Shown: positions 1 to 7,676 of the stretch, piece by piece
Layout of the letters: every line of letters begins with the position of its first letter
Numbering within the stretch: position 1 is the first letter of the stretch
Translations under genes and position numbers: made by a program
The notes under the pieces: model-generated
Seen by the model: the letters and a program-made list of their open reading frames with translations, nothing else
Told to the model about the DNA's origin: nothing
The model's database searches: none
Source: Comamonadaceae bacterium
GTDB taxonomy: Bacteria; Pseudomonadota; Gammaproteobacteria; Burkholderiales; Burkholderiaceae_C
Direction: 5' to 3'
Length of the DNA stretch: 64,000 nucleotides
NCBI GenBank assembly: GCA_947448735.1
Contig: CANFOS010000007.1
Location: 82,558 to 146,557 of the forward strand

Positions 1-2
1 AA

Positions 3-263
3 GACCTGGAAAATGGTGAAATGGTCCGAGACGTGCCCGCCGGCACCCCCCTGCGTAGCTACGATGTGCGCCGGACAGTACTGGTCAAGCAAGGACAAAT
101 GATTTTGTTGAGTGTGGGTGTACCAGGTGGTTTTGCCATCACGGCACGGGTTGAAGCCTTGCAGGATGGGAAAATGGGCGATCAAGTGCGCTTAAAAAAT
201 GCTGATTCGGGCCGACTCCTGACGGGTGTGGTGACGGGACCGAATGCGGCGCGTGGTTTGTGA
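3..263 (+). CDS. flgA: Flagellar P-ring chaperone FlgA, C-terminal part (cut by window edge)
   Basis: FlgA is a periplasmic chaperone for assembly of the P ring around the flagellar rod. The open frame runs in from the left edge with no start, so only about the last 86 residues are visible. They match the C-terminal SAF/beta-barrel part of FlgA: DVPAGTPLR, then VKQGQ, then VRLKN and SGRLLTGVV near the end, the usual order. It is followed at 96 bases by flgM and then flgN, the common flgA-flgM-flgN arrangement, which supports the call. The rest of the gene and any signal peptide lie outside the window. Confidence 0.88.
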   Translation, partial: DLENGEMVRDVPAGTPLRSYDVRRTVLVKQGQMILLSVGVPGGFAITARVEALQDGKMGDQVRLKNADSGRLLTGVVTGPNAARGL

Positions 264-283
264 AAATTTTTTTGCATCAGGCC

Positions 284-310
284 TCAAGTTTGCCGCGCTG
301 CGTTCGATAC
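284..310 (+). promoter_or_regulatory. Candidate sigma-28 (FliA) promoter for flgM-flgN
   Basis: TCAAGTTT, 11 bases, then TTCGATAC, placed 49 bases upstream of the flgM start. The spacing equals that of the enterobacterial sigma-28 consensus (TAAAGTTT-N11-GCCGATAA) and the -35 differs at one base. Two other sites in this window (upstream of flgP and fliS) share the TCAAG -35 and the 11-base spacer. Control of flgM by FliA is a known feedback loop. The assignment is by eye. Confidence 0.55.
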
Positions 311-358
311 ATCCCAAGTCAAAACAATTTTTCCCCGTGCTAGTAAAGTGAGTCCAAC

Positions 359-685
359 ATGACCGACCCTATTGTTAACCCGGCTGGACAGGCGCAAATT
401 GCCCCTGTCGCCCGTAAATTTCTGGACAAAGGCGGTAAAGCGGAGGCGGTGCCGTCGTCTCCACCGTCCGAAACTGAAATCAATGCCCGCAGAGCGGCTG
501 CAGCGGCACACGACGCGCCAAGCGTTGGTTTTGCCGAAGTGCAAAAGCGTCTGAAAGAGGAGCCCGATTTTGATCGGACCAAAGTCGACGCGATCAAGGA
601 CGCGATCCAAAACGGCCAATACCCGCTGAACCCGAGGCGGATTGCCGAGAGTTTTGTGGCGCTGGAACAGCTGATCAGCGATTGA
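359..685 (+). CDS. flgM: Anti-sigma-28 factor FlgM
   Basis: FlgM binds the flagellar sigma factor FliA and holds late-gene transcription off until the hook is finished, when FlgM is exported. The 108-residue product has the normal length and shape: a disordered N-terminus beginning TDPI and rich in A, P and S, then a C-terminal helical part (VDAIKDAIQNGQYPLNPRRI, followed by AESFVALEQ) that is the conserved FliA-binding segment. It sits between flgA and flgN. FliA itself is encoded in this window at 27785-28510. Its own promoter looks sigma-28 dependent. Confidence 0.9.
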   Translation: MTDPIVNPAGQAQIAPVARKFLDKGGKAEAVPSSPPSETEINARRAAAAAHDAPSVGFAEVQKRLKEEPDFDRTKVDAIKDAIQNGQYPLNPRRIAESFVALEQLISD

Positions 686-692
686 GTGGCAC

Positions 693-1082
693 TTGAGCGA
701 CGCTATTGATCAGGCCACAAAACTCGCCGGCCAGCTGTCTAATATGCTGGAGCTGGAGTTTCAGGCTTTGCGCAACCAGGACATTGATCAGTTTGAGCAG
801 TTGCAGCCGGTTAAAAACGAGCTGATGATAGAAATCAAGCGTGTGGCGGATACGGTCGAGGACTTACAAACACGCGATGAATGGCAAAATTTCAGGGAAA
901 CGATGGCGGCATGCCAAAGTCTGCACAGGCGTAACGCGCTGCTGATGAGTCGCAAGCTGGAGGCGATCCGCGGCACCTTGCAGAGCCTTCGCTCGCCTGA
1001 TTTGTCGACCCCGGTAGAAACTTACAACCGACTCGGCTACATCGCCCAGTTTTCCCGCAACACTTCTTACAGTGATGCTTGA
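693..1082 (+). CDS. flgN: Flagellar export chaperone FlgN
   Basis: FlgN is the cytoplasmic export chaperone for the hook-associated proteins FlgK and FlgL. The product (129 residues) is a helical, Glu/Gln-rich protein with the family pattern of an N-terminal LEFQALRNQDID segment followed by a long amphipathic coiled coil and an RNALLMSRKLEAIR segment. The start is taken as TTG at 693, 7 bases after the flgM stop, because residues upstream of the next Met (743) look family-like. Its 3' end overlaps by 16 bases the convergent gene at 1067. Confidence 0.82.
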   Translation: MSDAIDQATKLAGQLSNMLELEFQALRNQDIDQFEQLQPVKNELMIEIKRVADTVEDLQTRDEWQNFRETMAACQSLHRRNALLMSRKLEAIRGTLQSLRSPDLSTPVETYNRLGYIAQFSRNTSYSDA

Positions 1083-1378
1083 GCCTCGGCGCTATTGTTC
1101 TTGGGTTTCAATTTTTCATCCCCTGGGCGCATATTTTTCAACCAATAAACCCACGTCAAAATAACGGAGACGGTGCGGTAAAGCTCGGGTGGAATTTCCT
1201 GGTCAACTTGAAGTTGGGTTAACTGGGCCAGCAGTTGGGGATCTTCAGTGATCAAGACGCCGTGCCGACGAGCCTGGGCAATCATGTCGAGTGCAAGCTC
1301 TCCCTCAGCTTTGGCGCTCACGATCGGGGTGATGTTGTGGCCATATTCGATGGCCACAGCTTGGCGAGGCAGCGTCAT
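1067..1378 (-). CDS. FlhB C-terminal-domain-like protein (FlhX type)
   Basis: This 103-residue protein corresponds to only the cytoplasmic C-terminal domain of FlhB, the export-gate subunit that switches substrate class from hook to filament. Visible features are AVAIEYGHN, where FlhB has its AVALxYD strand after the cleavage site, then IVSAKAEGELA and the IPPELYRTV segment. No membrane part and no NPxH autocleavage motif are present. Such free-standing proteins (FlhX/YlqH-like) are known. The ATG overlaps the stop of the upstream fliK-like gene (ATGA), so the two are translationally coupled. A full-length flhB lies at 15952-17112, so this is a paralogue and not its broken copy. Confidence 0.8.
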   Translation of the reverse strand: MTLPRQAVAIEYGHNITPIVSAKAEGELALDMIAQARRHGVLITEDPQLLAQLTQLQVDQEIPPELYRTVSVILTWVYWLKNMRPGDEKLKPKNNSAEAQASL

Positions 1379-2517
1379 ACCCGGTAATCGAGAACCACAC
1401 CAGGGACCGCAATTATCGGCGCAGTGGCTACTGGCGCGGGGCGGGCACCAAGATGCGCTTGAAACGACCGCATCAATAAGCCGGCATCTTGCAATTGTTG
1501 CTGGAGTGCAGCAACCCCGCTCTGAGCATGGGCGACGACCCAATCGCGCAAAGCCCACATGACCAGATCAATCTGGTTGGATTCACGCAGCTCAGCCTTG
1601 AGCCAAAGTTCCCCGAAGTGCTCGGTCTTGGTGTGAACGCTGACGCTGAGCACGGCCGATGGTTCGCCAGTTGTCAGCTTTCGTTCAAACGCAAGCTCCA
1701 CCGGGGGGTCTTCGGCCATGGGTAACTGCACGGTGATCGCCATTTCACCCGCGCGCTGTGCCTGAAGGGCGCTCAGTTGTGCCGAATCAAGGTCAGCAAT
1801 GGCACGCTTGATGTGCTGTACGTCGGTGTCGTGTTCCCCCGACCCGTCGGCCAAAGCGGCCAAAAATTGGTAGAGCAGTTGTTTGGGGTCGTTTGCATGC
1901 GGCTTACGGGCTCGGTCGATGCTGGTTTCCGATCCCATGACCGCGGTCACCACCCATCGAATCAGCTCTGGGCTGAGCTGCCCCGGTAGCAGGCGCATGG
2001 CCTGCCACTGCGTCTGGAGATCGTTTGGCTTGGCCAGTTTAGCCAACAAGGCGTCGAGTCCACCCGGGGCCAACAATTGCCTGAGGTCAGGCTGACCTGG
2101 CTGACGGTAAAGCAGACTGGCCAGGCGGGAGAAGCTGCCCTCGGTTTCGGGCAGTGTTGGCGGCGCGGGGCTTGCCAAAGCGGCAGTGTTTGCAGCGATG
2201 GCCTTGGCCGTGATGGGGTTCAGGACCTGGTCACGAAGTGGGTGCAATAGAACAGTTCCGTTGGGCAAAATTTGAGCTTGAAAACGCAGAAGTTGACCGT
2301 TGGTCCAATCGGGCAGTCCGGCCACACCGATCAGGCGCCCCTGCAACAGCAAAGTCGACTGGTTGCCCAGGGTCTGAAACAGGGCTTGCACCACTTGGCC
2401 GTCTTTGAGGTTCAGTGCTCGCGCTGTGCTCGCCTCGACCAGGCTTGGTGATGAAGAGCCTTGTGGAAAGAGAGGGTTGGCGCGAACTTGCGCAGCGCTC
2501 TCCGTGACGGAAATCAT
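1375..2517 (-). CDS. FliK-like hook-length control domain protein
   Basis: A 380-residue protein with a C-terminal region resembling the Flg_hook domain of FliK: HFGELWLKAEL followed by a helix ending QLQDAGLLM. The middle is rich in Q, L and A and has no recognised domain. It differs from the main fliK at 21425-23272, which carries the canonical LRPESLGRIEVEL motif. It lies directly upstream of an FlhB C-terminal-like gene, overlapping by 4 bases, so this operon pairs a FliK-like with an FlhB-C-like protein, mirroring the partners of the export specificity switch. Whether it acts in the flagellar switch is inference. Confidence 0.7.
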   Translation of the reverse strand: MISVTESAAQVRANPLFPQGSSSPSLVEASTARALNLKDGQVVQALFQTLGNQSTLLLQGRLIGVAGLPDWTNGQLLRFQAQILPNGTVLLHPLRDQVLNPITAKAIAANTAALASPAPPTLPETEGSFSRLASLLYRQPGQPDLRQLLAPGGLDALLAKLAKPNDLQTQWQAMRLLPGQLSPELIRWVVTAVMGSETSIDRARKPHANDPKQLLYQFLAALADGSGEHDTDVQHIKRAIADLDSAQLSALQAQRAGEMAITVQLPMAEDPPVELAFERKLTTGEPSAVLSVSVHTKTEHFGELWLKAELRESNQIDLVMWALRDWVVAHAQSGVAALQQQLQDAGLLMRSFQAHLGARPAPVATAPIIAVPGVVLDYRV

Positions 2518-2966
2518 GGGTACTGCACCCAGCGCCTACGTTCCTCGCTGCTCGATCTGACAGCCGGGTTTTGCGCTGCGTCGCCACTGGCCAGGGGTTG
2601 CAAGAACCTTTTCAGCAGTTGCTCATGGTTGGGTACGGTGAGATCCACGTTTTTGCGCAGTCGGGGCACTTTTCCCTGAAGGAAGGCGCCCGGGTTCGAT
2701 TCAACGTAGGCTTGCCGGAGCAGTTCAATTCTCAATGGGCTGTCGGCCATCGTGTTGGCAATGACGCGGTCCAGTGACTCGCCTGGCTTGGGGGTGTAGC
2801 TCAGAACTGGTTGAGCTGGCAGCGCGGGACTGGGGGCTGAGGTCGTGCGGGCTTGAGTTTGGGCTTGCGCTTGCACTTGCACTTCAGCTTGCGCTGTTAG
2901 CCAGCAAGGCATGAGGACAATGCCGCAAAGCAGGGTGGCGACATGGGCGCGCAGTCTAAGCTTCAT
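2514..2966 (-). CDS. Secreted FimV/LysM-like protein of the flagellar operon
   Basis: A 150-residue protein with an N-terminal signal peptide (hydrophobic stretch LLCGIVLMPCWLTAQA), a Q/A/T/P-rich linker, then a domain reading YTPKPGESLDRVI, ELLRQAYVESNPGAF and KVPRLRKNVDLTVP. That order matches the LysM-like N-terminal segment of FimV proteins, which binds peptidoglycan. It overlaps both neighbours by 4 bases, so it belongs to the flgP-flgT operon. A role in anchoring periplasmic flagellar parts to the wall is plausible but inferred. Confidence 0.65.
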   Translation of the reverse strand: MKLRLRAHVATLLCGIVLMPCWLTAQAEVQVQAQAQTQARTTSAPSPALPAQPVLSYTPKPGESLDRVIANTMADSPLRIELLRQAYVESNPGAFLQGKVPRLRKNVDLTVPNHEQLLKRFLQPLASGDAAQNPAVRSSSEERRRWVQYP

Positions 2967-4180
2967 GGTGCGGCTCTGGTGGGGTTGACGGTTTTCTCGA
3001 CTGCCCAGGCAACCCAGTTGCGCTGAACATTGTTCGCCGCGCCAGCTTGAACCCTGAGCACGGCATGGTGCTGATCGACAACTTGCACGGTGGCCAGCAC
3101 AGAGCTTAAGGTGCTGTTGGCTTCAAGCAGGCGTTGCGGTATCTTGTATTCATCGGCGAGCAGCCATTCGTCTCCGACTCGAACCCCTGAAGCAGCACCG
3201 GCATTGATGCGAAACTCGGATGGCGCGGTCTGGGTGACCTGTGCCATGACCGGCAAGCAGGTCAAAGTTTCTTGAATCTCTTTAGCCCAGCTTTGTGTCT
3301 GCTGGAACACCCGCTGCTTTGACGCAGGGCTCAGTCGCGATGCTTCCAGATTGTTCATCTCAGCTTCAAGCTCGATCGGAGCCGACAGCCGGAGTATCGG
3401 CCTGCTTTGCAGGCGCTTGCTAAGGGTCATGTGCAGTTGCAGCTTAAGCGGCGGATTAGACTCAAATACAGGACTGACGTTTTCCCAAATGAATTTTTGA
3501 GATGTCTCGACTTGTCTGGCCATCCTTGACGTGGGAATCGGTGTCACTGAGATCTTGATTTCCCAGGGAATATCGTCCGCACCCGATGCCAGTAACGCCT
3601 GGTTGTAGCTTGAACGGATGACTTCAGCCCGGGGCTCAGACAGACGCCATGTTGTCGTGTTCGGCGTGCTGCGTTCCCAGTCTGATCTGAACTGCTCCCT
3701 CAGGTCCATCAGCAGGCGCAGCTCGTCGACATTCCACTGCGGACCCAGGTTCCAGGTCAAGGCTGCAACATGCGCCAGGTGGCCGGGGTCAGTGCGCGTG
3801 CAGTTTTTTGACAGTTGGTTGGGGCTAGCCTGAGCCGTTGGAAGGGCAGCTTTGGAAGGCGCCGGTGTTTCCCAATCCAACTTGGCGCTCAGCTCTCCAT
3901 CGACATTTTTTTCATAAGACAGCACGCGCACGCCACGGATCTTCATGCCGCTGCGAAAGCTGCTGCTTTCTCTGAGCACACCTTGGCCATCGATCCACTG
4001 TGTCACTTGCACCTGTGTTGGCGCGTCCAGAGCCGCTTGGACCAGTTCGTGCCGGATGGCGGCCAACTTGTCCGACGGCGACTGTGGTTGTGCGACAGCG
4101 CTGGCCGAGTAAGCAAACCAGCATAGACCCAGCATGCGTGCGAGCTGACGCGGGGTCAGGAGTTTGACGCTATGGTTCAT
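2963..4180 (-). CDS. flgT: FlgT-like flagellar assembly protein
   Basis: FlgT forms the H ring around the basal body of Vibrio polar flagella and supports the T ring and stator placement. This 405-residue protein has an N-terminal hydrophobic segment ending SASAVAQ (probable signal peptide), a charged middle, and a C-terminal FRINAGAASGVRVGDEWLL segment, the typical FlgT C-terminal domain. The start is taken at the ATG at 4180; an upstream TTG at 4207 would add 9 residues. It lies 39 bases after flgP, matching the known FlgO/P/T partnership. Overall similarity is not strong, so the symbol is given with reservation. Confidence 0.62.
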   Translation of the reverse strand: MNHSVKLLTPRQLARMLGLCWFAYSASAVAQPQSPSDKLAAIRHELVQAALDAPTQVQVTQWIDGQGVLRESSSFRSGMKIRGVRVLSYEKNVDGELSAKLDWETPAPSKAALPTAQASPNQLSKNCTRTDPGHLAHVAALTWNLGPQWNVDELRLLMDLREQFRSDWERSTPNTTTWRLSEPRAEVIRSSYNQALLASGADDIPWEIKISVTPIPTSRMARQVETSQKFIWENVSPVFESNPPLKLQLHMTLSKRLQSRPILRLSAPIELEAEMNNLEASRLSPASKQRVFQQTQSWAKEIQETLTCLPVMAQVTQTAPSEFRINAGAASGVRVGDEWLLADEYKIPQRLLEANSTLSSVLATVQVVDQHHAVLRVQAGAANNVQRNWVAWAVEKTVNPTRAAP

Positions 4181-4219
4181 ATATCGCAGTCTGAGTGACG
4201 AGCGCAAAGCCGCTTGACT

Positions 4220-4684
4220 TTATTTGTGCTTGGCCAGAATCTGGCCCAGGTAGAGCTGACGCAACTCCTGAACCACATCTTTGTCCAGCGACAAGGTGGT
4301 TTCATAGGTGTCATCTCCCGTGGGAGTGATGCTCACCAAAGTGGCACCATAAATCACGCCCTCGACGCGGCTGCGAAAAGTGTCGTTTTGTACCACCATG
4401 TCGGCCACCGTGGCTGCTGCGTCTAGCTTCAGGCCATAGACCTGTTCTGTCAGGGAGCGATAGGCATCGAGCTTGGCCGCACGGATCGCCAGCAAGCGCT
4501 GCTGCGCCGCTGTTCGATGGTTTTGAATGCTGATCACGGCATAACCGGTGGCCGTGAGGGTTTCGCGCTTCTCGATCAGGGGTTTGGCGGTGGTTTCATG
4601 CGTCGTGGGGGTCAAGGGTGACACAACGCAAGCGCTTAGCATGACAAGCGTCAGGCTAAGGCTGATGGTGAGTAGACTTTTCAT
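4220..4684 (-). CDS. flgP: FlgP-like outer-membrane lipoprotein (LPP20 family)
   Basis: FlgP is an outer-membrane lipoprotein making a ring on the basal body of Vibrio and Campylobacter flagella. The product (154 residues) starts with a lipoprotein signal, MKSLLTISLSLTLVM then LSAC, so Cys-19 is the predicted lipidated residue. The body has the family features GYAVISIQNH, RLLAIRAAKLDAYRSL and a C-terminal Asp/Leu helix. It heads an operon with the flgT-like gene. A candidate sigma-28 promoter sits just upstream (4710-4736). Confidence 0.75.
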   Translation of the reverse strand: MKSLLTISLSLTLVMLSACVVSPLTPTTHETTAKPLIEKRETLTATGYAVISIQNHRTAAQQRLLAIRAAKLDAYRSLTEQVYGLKLDAAATVADMVVQNDTFRSRVEGVIYGATLVSITPTGDDTYETTLSLDKDVVQELRQLYLGQILAKHK

Positions 4685-4709
4685 CGCTGATCCTAAGTAG
4701 TTGAGGTGT

Positions 4710-4736
4710 ATATCGACAGCAAACGCCTGATCTTGA
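4710..4736 (-). promoter_or_regulatory. Candidate sigma-28 promoter for the flgP operon
   Basis: On the minus strand TCAAGATC, 11 bases, then GTCGATAT, ending 26 bases before the flgP start. It shares the TCAAG -35 and exact 11-base spacer with the sites before flgM and fliS. The -10 keeps the CGAT core of the sigma-28 consensus. Confidence 0.5.
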
Positions 4737-4752
4737 GGGCGTCGAATGCAGG

Positions 4753-7329
4753 TTACGCAACATCCATGGCTGTGCCTAAAACCTGGCCGTCTGTGGCCGC
4801 TTCGTGAGCCAACACGGGTACCAACCCATCACCCGCAGCTAAGCGGTAGTAATGTAAGGCCAACTGATAATTTTGCTCGGTGCCTTGTGCATTGGCATGC
4901 ATAAAGCCCAGATTGAACTGGGCGGCCGTGTCACCCAGGGCTGCAGCTTGTCGGTAGTAATCCAGCGCTTGTGCCGGATCGGGGGCCAGCAAGTCCCCTA
5001 GCCAATGCAGACGACCCAGGCTGTACAGCGCTGCCGGGTCGGCTTGTTGCGCAGCCTGTTGAAACTGATGCAGTGCCTGGGCTGGATCGGAGTCGCTACC
5101 CAGGCCCGCCGCCAGCATCCAGCCGAGGTTGAATTGGGCACGGCTATGGCCGAGATCACTTGCCTTTTTAAAATACTGAAAAGCTTGCGTCATATCCTGC
5201 GGTACGGCACGCCCTTGGAAATACAGCAGTCCCAAGCCAAAAAGAGCGTCTGGCTGGTTTTGGTCCGCTGCCGCCTGGTACCAGTAAAGGACTTGGCGAT
5301 CGTCGGTGCAGGGCACTTGTCGGTTCGCCAACATCACCCCCAAGTTGAATTGCGCTAAAGCAAAACCGGCATCACCGGCTTGTTTGTACCAATGGGCGGC
5401 CTGAACCGCATCGGGCGCGCCTGCCTGACCCGTTTCATACATGAGCGCGACGTTAAATTGGGCGCTTGGATCACCCTTGTCGGCTGCCAGCAGGTAGGCA
5501 GCATTGAGTTCCGTGCCCTCCGGTTTGGCTTTTGCTGTGCGTGTTTGCGACCGCAAAACTTGCAGTCGCGCTTCAAGGTGGCCTTGCGCCGCGGCTAACT
5601 CAAAGAACTGGTCTGAGCGAACCACATCAGCTTGAATGCCTTCGCCTGAGGCCAGCATGGTGGCCAGCGCATATTGGGCGGCTGCACAGCCTTGCGCTGC
5701 AGCTGCTTCGTAGCAGCCAGCGGCTTGTTGCAGGTTCTGTGGCGTGTCCTGTTCGAGCGCGTACATCACGCCGAGGTTGTGCATGGCCGCGGAATCGCCA
5801 AGGTCAGCACTGGTCTGGTAGAGCTGGCGTGCTTGACGCAGCGCATCGCTGATCGCATCGGGCGAAGGAGGATCGCACTCCTGCAGTTGCCTGGCATCTT
5901 GGGTTTGCATCACAGCCAGGTTGTAAAGCGCTTGACTCAAACCTTGATCCGCAGCGGCTTTAAACCAGCTTCGGGCAAGTTCTCGGTCTTGGCCAAAGCT
6001 CAAACCCACTGCCAGATTAAATTGGGCCAGTGCCAGCCCTTGTTGAGCCGCCTTTTCAAACCAGACCATGGCTTGCGCAGGGGGCGGCTGATTGTCCTGC
6101 CCGACAAGCGCCATCAAGCCAAGGTTGTACTGAGCCAGTGAATCACCCCGGGCTGCGGCCTGTTGGTAACAATGGCTGGCCAAAAGATCGCTTTGCGCTA
6201 AACCCTGCCCAGAGCTGTAGAGCAGTCCCAAATTGCAGAGCGCCTGCGGATGCTGCTGCTGTGCAGCCAGCTGTAACCAGTGGATGGCTTGTTCGGGGTT
6301 GACGTCGACGCCTTGGCCGGTTTGGTAAAGGGTGGCAAGTTGGAATTGGGCAACAGCCAGGCCTTGGTCAGCGGCCATCTGGTACCACTGGAAGGCTTGC
6401 GCCGAATCTTGCGCCACGCCGTCGCCATTGGCGAACATGATCCCCAGATTGAACTGGGCTGCTGGATGGTTGAGCGCAGCGGCAAAACGGTAGTGTTCGA
6501 TGGCTTTTGCCATGTCCGGCTCTGTGGTGTCGTACCGTCCTTTGCCTTGAGCGCACATCACCGCTAAGTTGTAGTGTGAGTCAACGTGCCCTTGAGCAGC
6601 TGCCAGCTGGTAATACTTGAACGCTTCGTACTCATCCTGGGCAATGCCTTGACCCTGCCCGAGCATCAAAGCCAAGTTGTACTGGGCCGGTGCATCGCCT
6701 TGGTCGGCGGCCAACTGGTACCACTTTAAGGCAAGTGCCTGGTCTTGAGGCACGCCGCGTCCCTGCGACAGCATCGAGCCCAGGCTGAATTGGGCGTAAC
6801 TGTGACCCTGGGCAGCCGCAGACTCAAACCAGTTGCGAGCCGTCTTGGCATTGGCTTCAAGGCCATCGCCGTCCAGATACATGCAGGCCAGATTAAATTG
6901 TGCGGTCGCGTTGCCTTGCACCGCTGCGCGCTCAAACCAGTGCGCCGCTTTGGCTAAATCTGGCTCTACCCCCTGTCCGTTGCTGTACATGAACGCCAAA
7001 TTGGTCTGCACATCGGGCAAACCTTGTTCAGCTGCCTGCAAGTACAGTTCAAGCGCTTTTTCATTGTCCTGGGGGACGCCTTGTCCGTTGTTGTACATAA
7101 AGCCCAAGTTGTACTGGGCCGGTGCGTAGTTTTGAGCCGCGGCCAATTGGTACCACTTCAAGGCTTCCGCGTAGTCTTGCGTGACGCCTTGACCATTGGC
7201 GTACATGAATCCCAGGTTGTTTTGGGCTGCGGCAAAGTCCAAAGCTGCCAGCGGCCGCGAAATCCGCAGGGCGTTGGCGAAGTCGCCCCGTCCGTAGGCG
7301 GCGTCAGCATCAGCCAGCAAGCTTTTCAC
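4753..7329 (-). CDS. Large Sel1-repeat protein
   Basis: An 858-residue protein made almost entirely of about 22 tandem Sel1-like repeats of 36 residues, each on the pattern A-x-x-NLGxMYxxGxGVxQD followed by A-x-x-W/YYxxAAxQG. No signal peptide or membrane segment is seen; the N-terminus begins MKSLLADADAAYGRG. Sel1 repeats form alpha-solenoids that act as scaffolds for protein complexes. Repeats near residues 480-600 are more degenerate. It is the last gene of a block with a second Sel1 protein, a J-domain-like protein and a W-x-W repeat protein, inside the flagellar locus. Its partner is unknown. Confidence 0.88.
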   Translation of the reverse strand: MKSLLADADAAYGRGDFANALRISRPLAALDFAAAQNNLGFMYANGQGVTQDYAEALKWYQLAAAQNYAPAQYNLGFMYNNGQGVPQDNEKALELYLQAAEQGLPDVQTNLAFMYSNGQGVEPDLAKAAHWFERAAVQGNATAQFNLACMYLDGDGLEANAKTARNWFESAAAQGHSYAQFSLGSMLSQGRGVPQDQALALKWYQLAADQGDAPAQYNLALMLGQGQGIAQDEYEAFKYYQLAAAQGHVDSHYNLAVMCAQGKGRYDTTEPDMAKAIEHYRFAAALNHPAAQFNLGIMFANGDGVAQDSAQAFQWYQMAADQGLAVAQFQLATLYQTGQGVDVNPEQAIHWLQLAAQQQHPQALCNLGLLYSSGQGLAQSDLLASHCYQQAAARGDSLAQYNLGLMALVGQDNQPPPAQAMVWFEKAAQQGLALAQFNLAVGLSFGQDRELARSWFKAAADQGLSQALYNLAVMQTQDARQLQECDPPSPDAISDALRQARQLYQTSADLGDSAAMHNLGVMYALEQDTPQNLQQAAGCYEAAAAQGCAAAQYALATMLASGEGIQADVVRSDQFFELAAAQGHLEARLQVLRSQTRTAKAKPEGTELNAAYLLAADKGDPSAQFNVALMYETGQAGAPDAVQAAHWYKQAGDAGFALAQFNLGVMLANRQVPCTDDRQVLYWYQAAADQNQPDALFGLGLLYFQGRAVPQDMTQAFQYFKKASDLGHSRAQFNLGWMLAAGLGSDSDPAQALHQFQQAAQQADPAALYSLGRLHWLGDLLAPDPAQALDYYRQAAALGDTAAQFNLGFMHANAQGTEQNYQLALHYYRLAAGDGLVPVLAHEAATDGQVLGTAMDVA

Positions 7330-7369
7330 GGCGCAGCCCTGCCTTGGCGTTTTGAAGGACTCAGACGCG

Positions 7370-7585
7370 TCATGCTTGCGGGGTGTCGGTTTGGGGTAAG
7401 CCGATCTGACGAACCGGGTGTCCTTGATGGGTCAAGGCATAGAGTTGTTGTCCCAACGGCGCGTGGGCTTGCTGCGATAAGACAAGGGTCTTGATGGTTT
7501 GATGGGCTTCGTAAGGCCCACGCGGCAGGTGCGCCGCCGCCTCTAGGTGATCGGCTTTGCCTTGGCGGTGCTTTGCATTACTCAT
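7370..7585 (-). CDS. Small hypothetical protein
   Basis: A 71-residue hydrophilic protein (MSNAKHRQGKADHLEAA at the N-terminus, TDTPQA at the end), with no recognised domain. The ATG at 7585 is preceded by AAGGAA at a good spacing, which argues that it is real. It lies 40 bases before the large Sel1 gene and 91 bases after the W-x-W repeat gene on the same strand, so it would be cotranscribed. A longer reading from 7624 has no better start signal. Confidence 0.45.
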   Translation of the reverse strand: MSNAKHRQGKADHLEAAAHLPRGPYEAHQTIKTLVLSQQAHAPLGQQLYALTHQGHPVRQIGLPQTDTPQA

Positions 7586-7676
7586 GAAGTTCCTTCGGTG
7601 CCCTGCGTCTGAAATCAGGCTCAATCAGTGTCTATTTTTTGACAAACCGGTATGCGGTCGTCAAAAACAGCAAATT

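Noticed and set aside
1067..1378. FlhB C-terminal-like gene as a pseudogene of flhB
   Set aside because: It has its own start, is translationally coupled to the upstream gene and matches the known free-standing FlhX-type proteins; full-length flhB is intact at 15952.
4753..7329. Many plus-strand frames across the Sel1 genes
   Set aside because: They are shadows of the 108-base repeat structure of the minus-strand genes.
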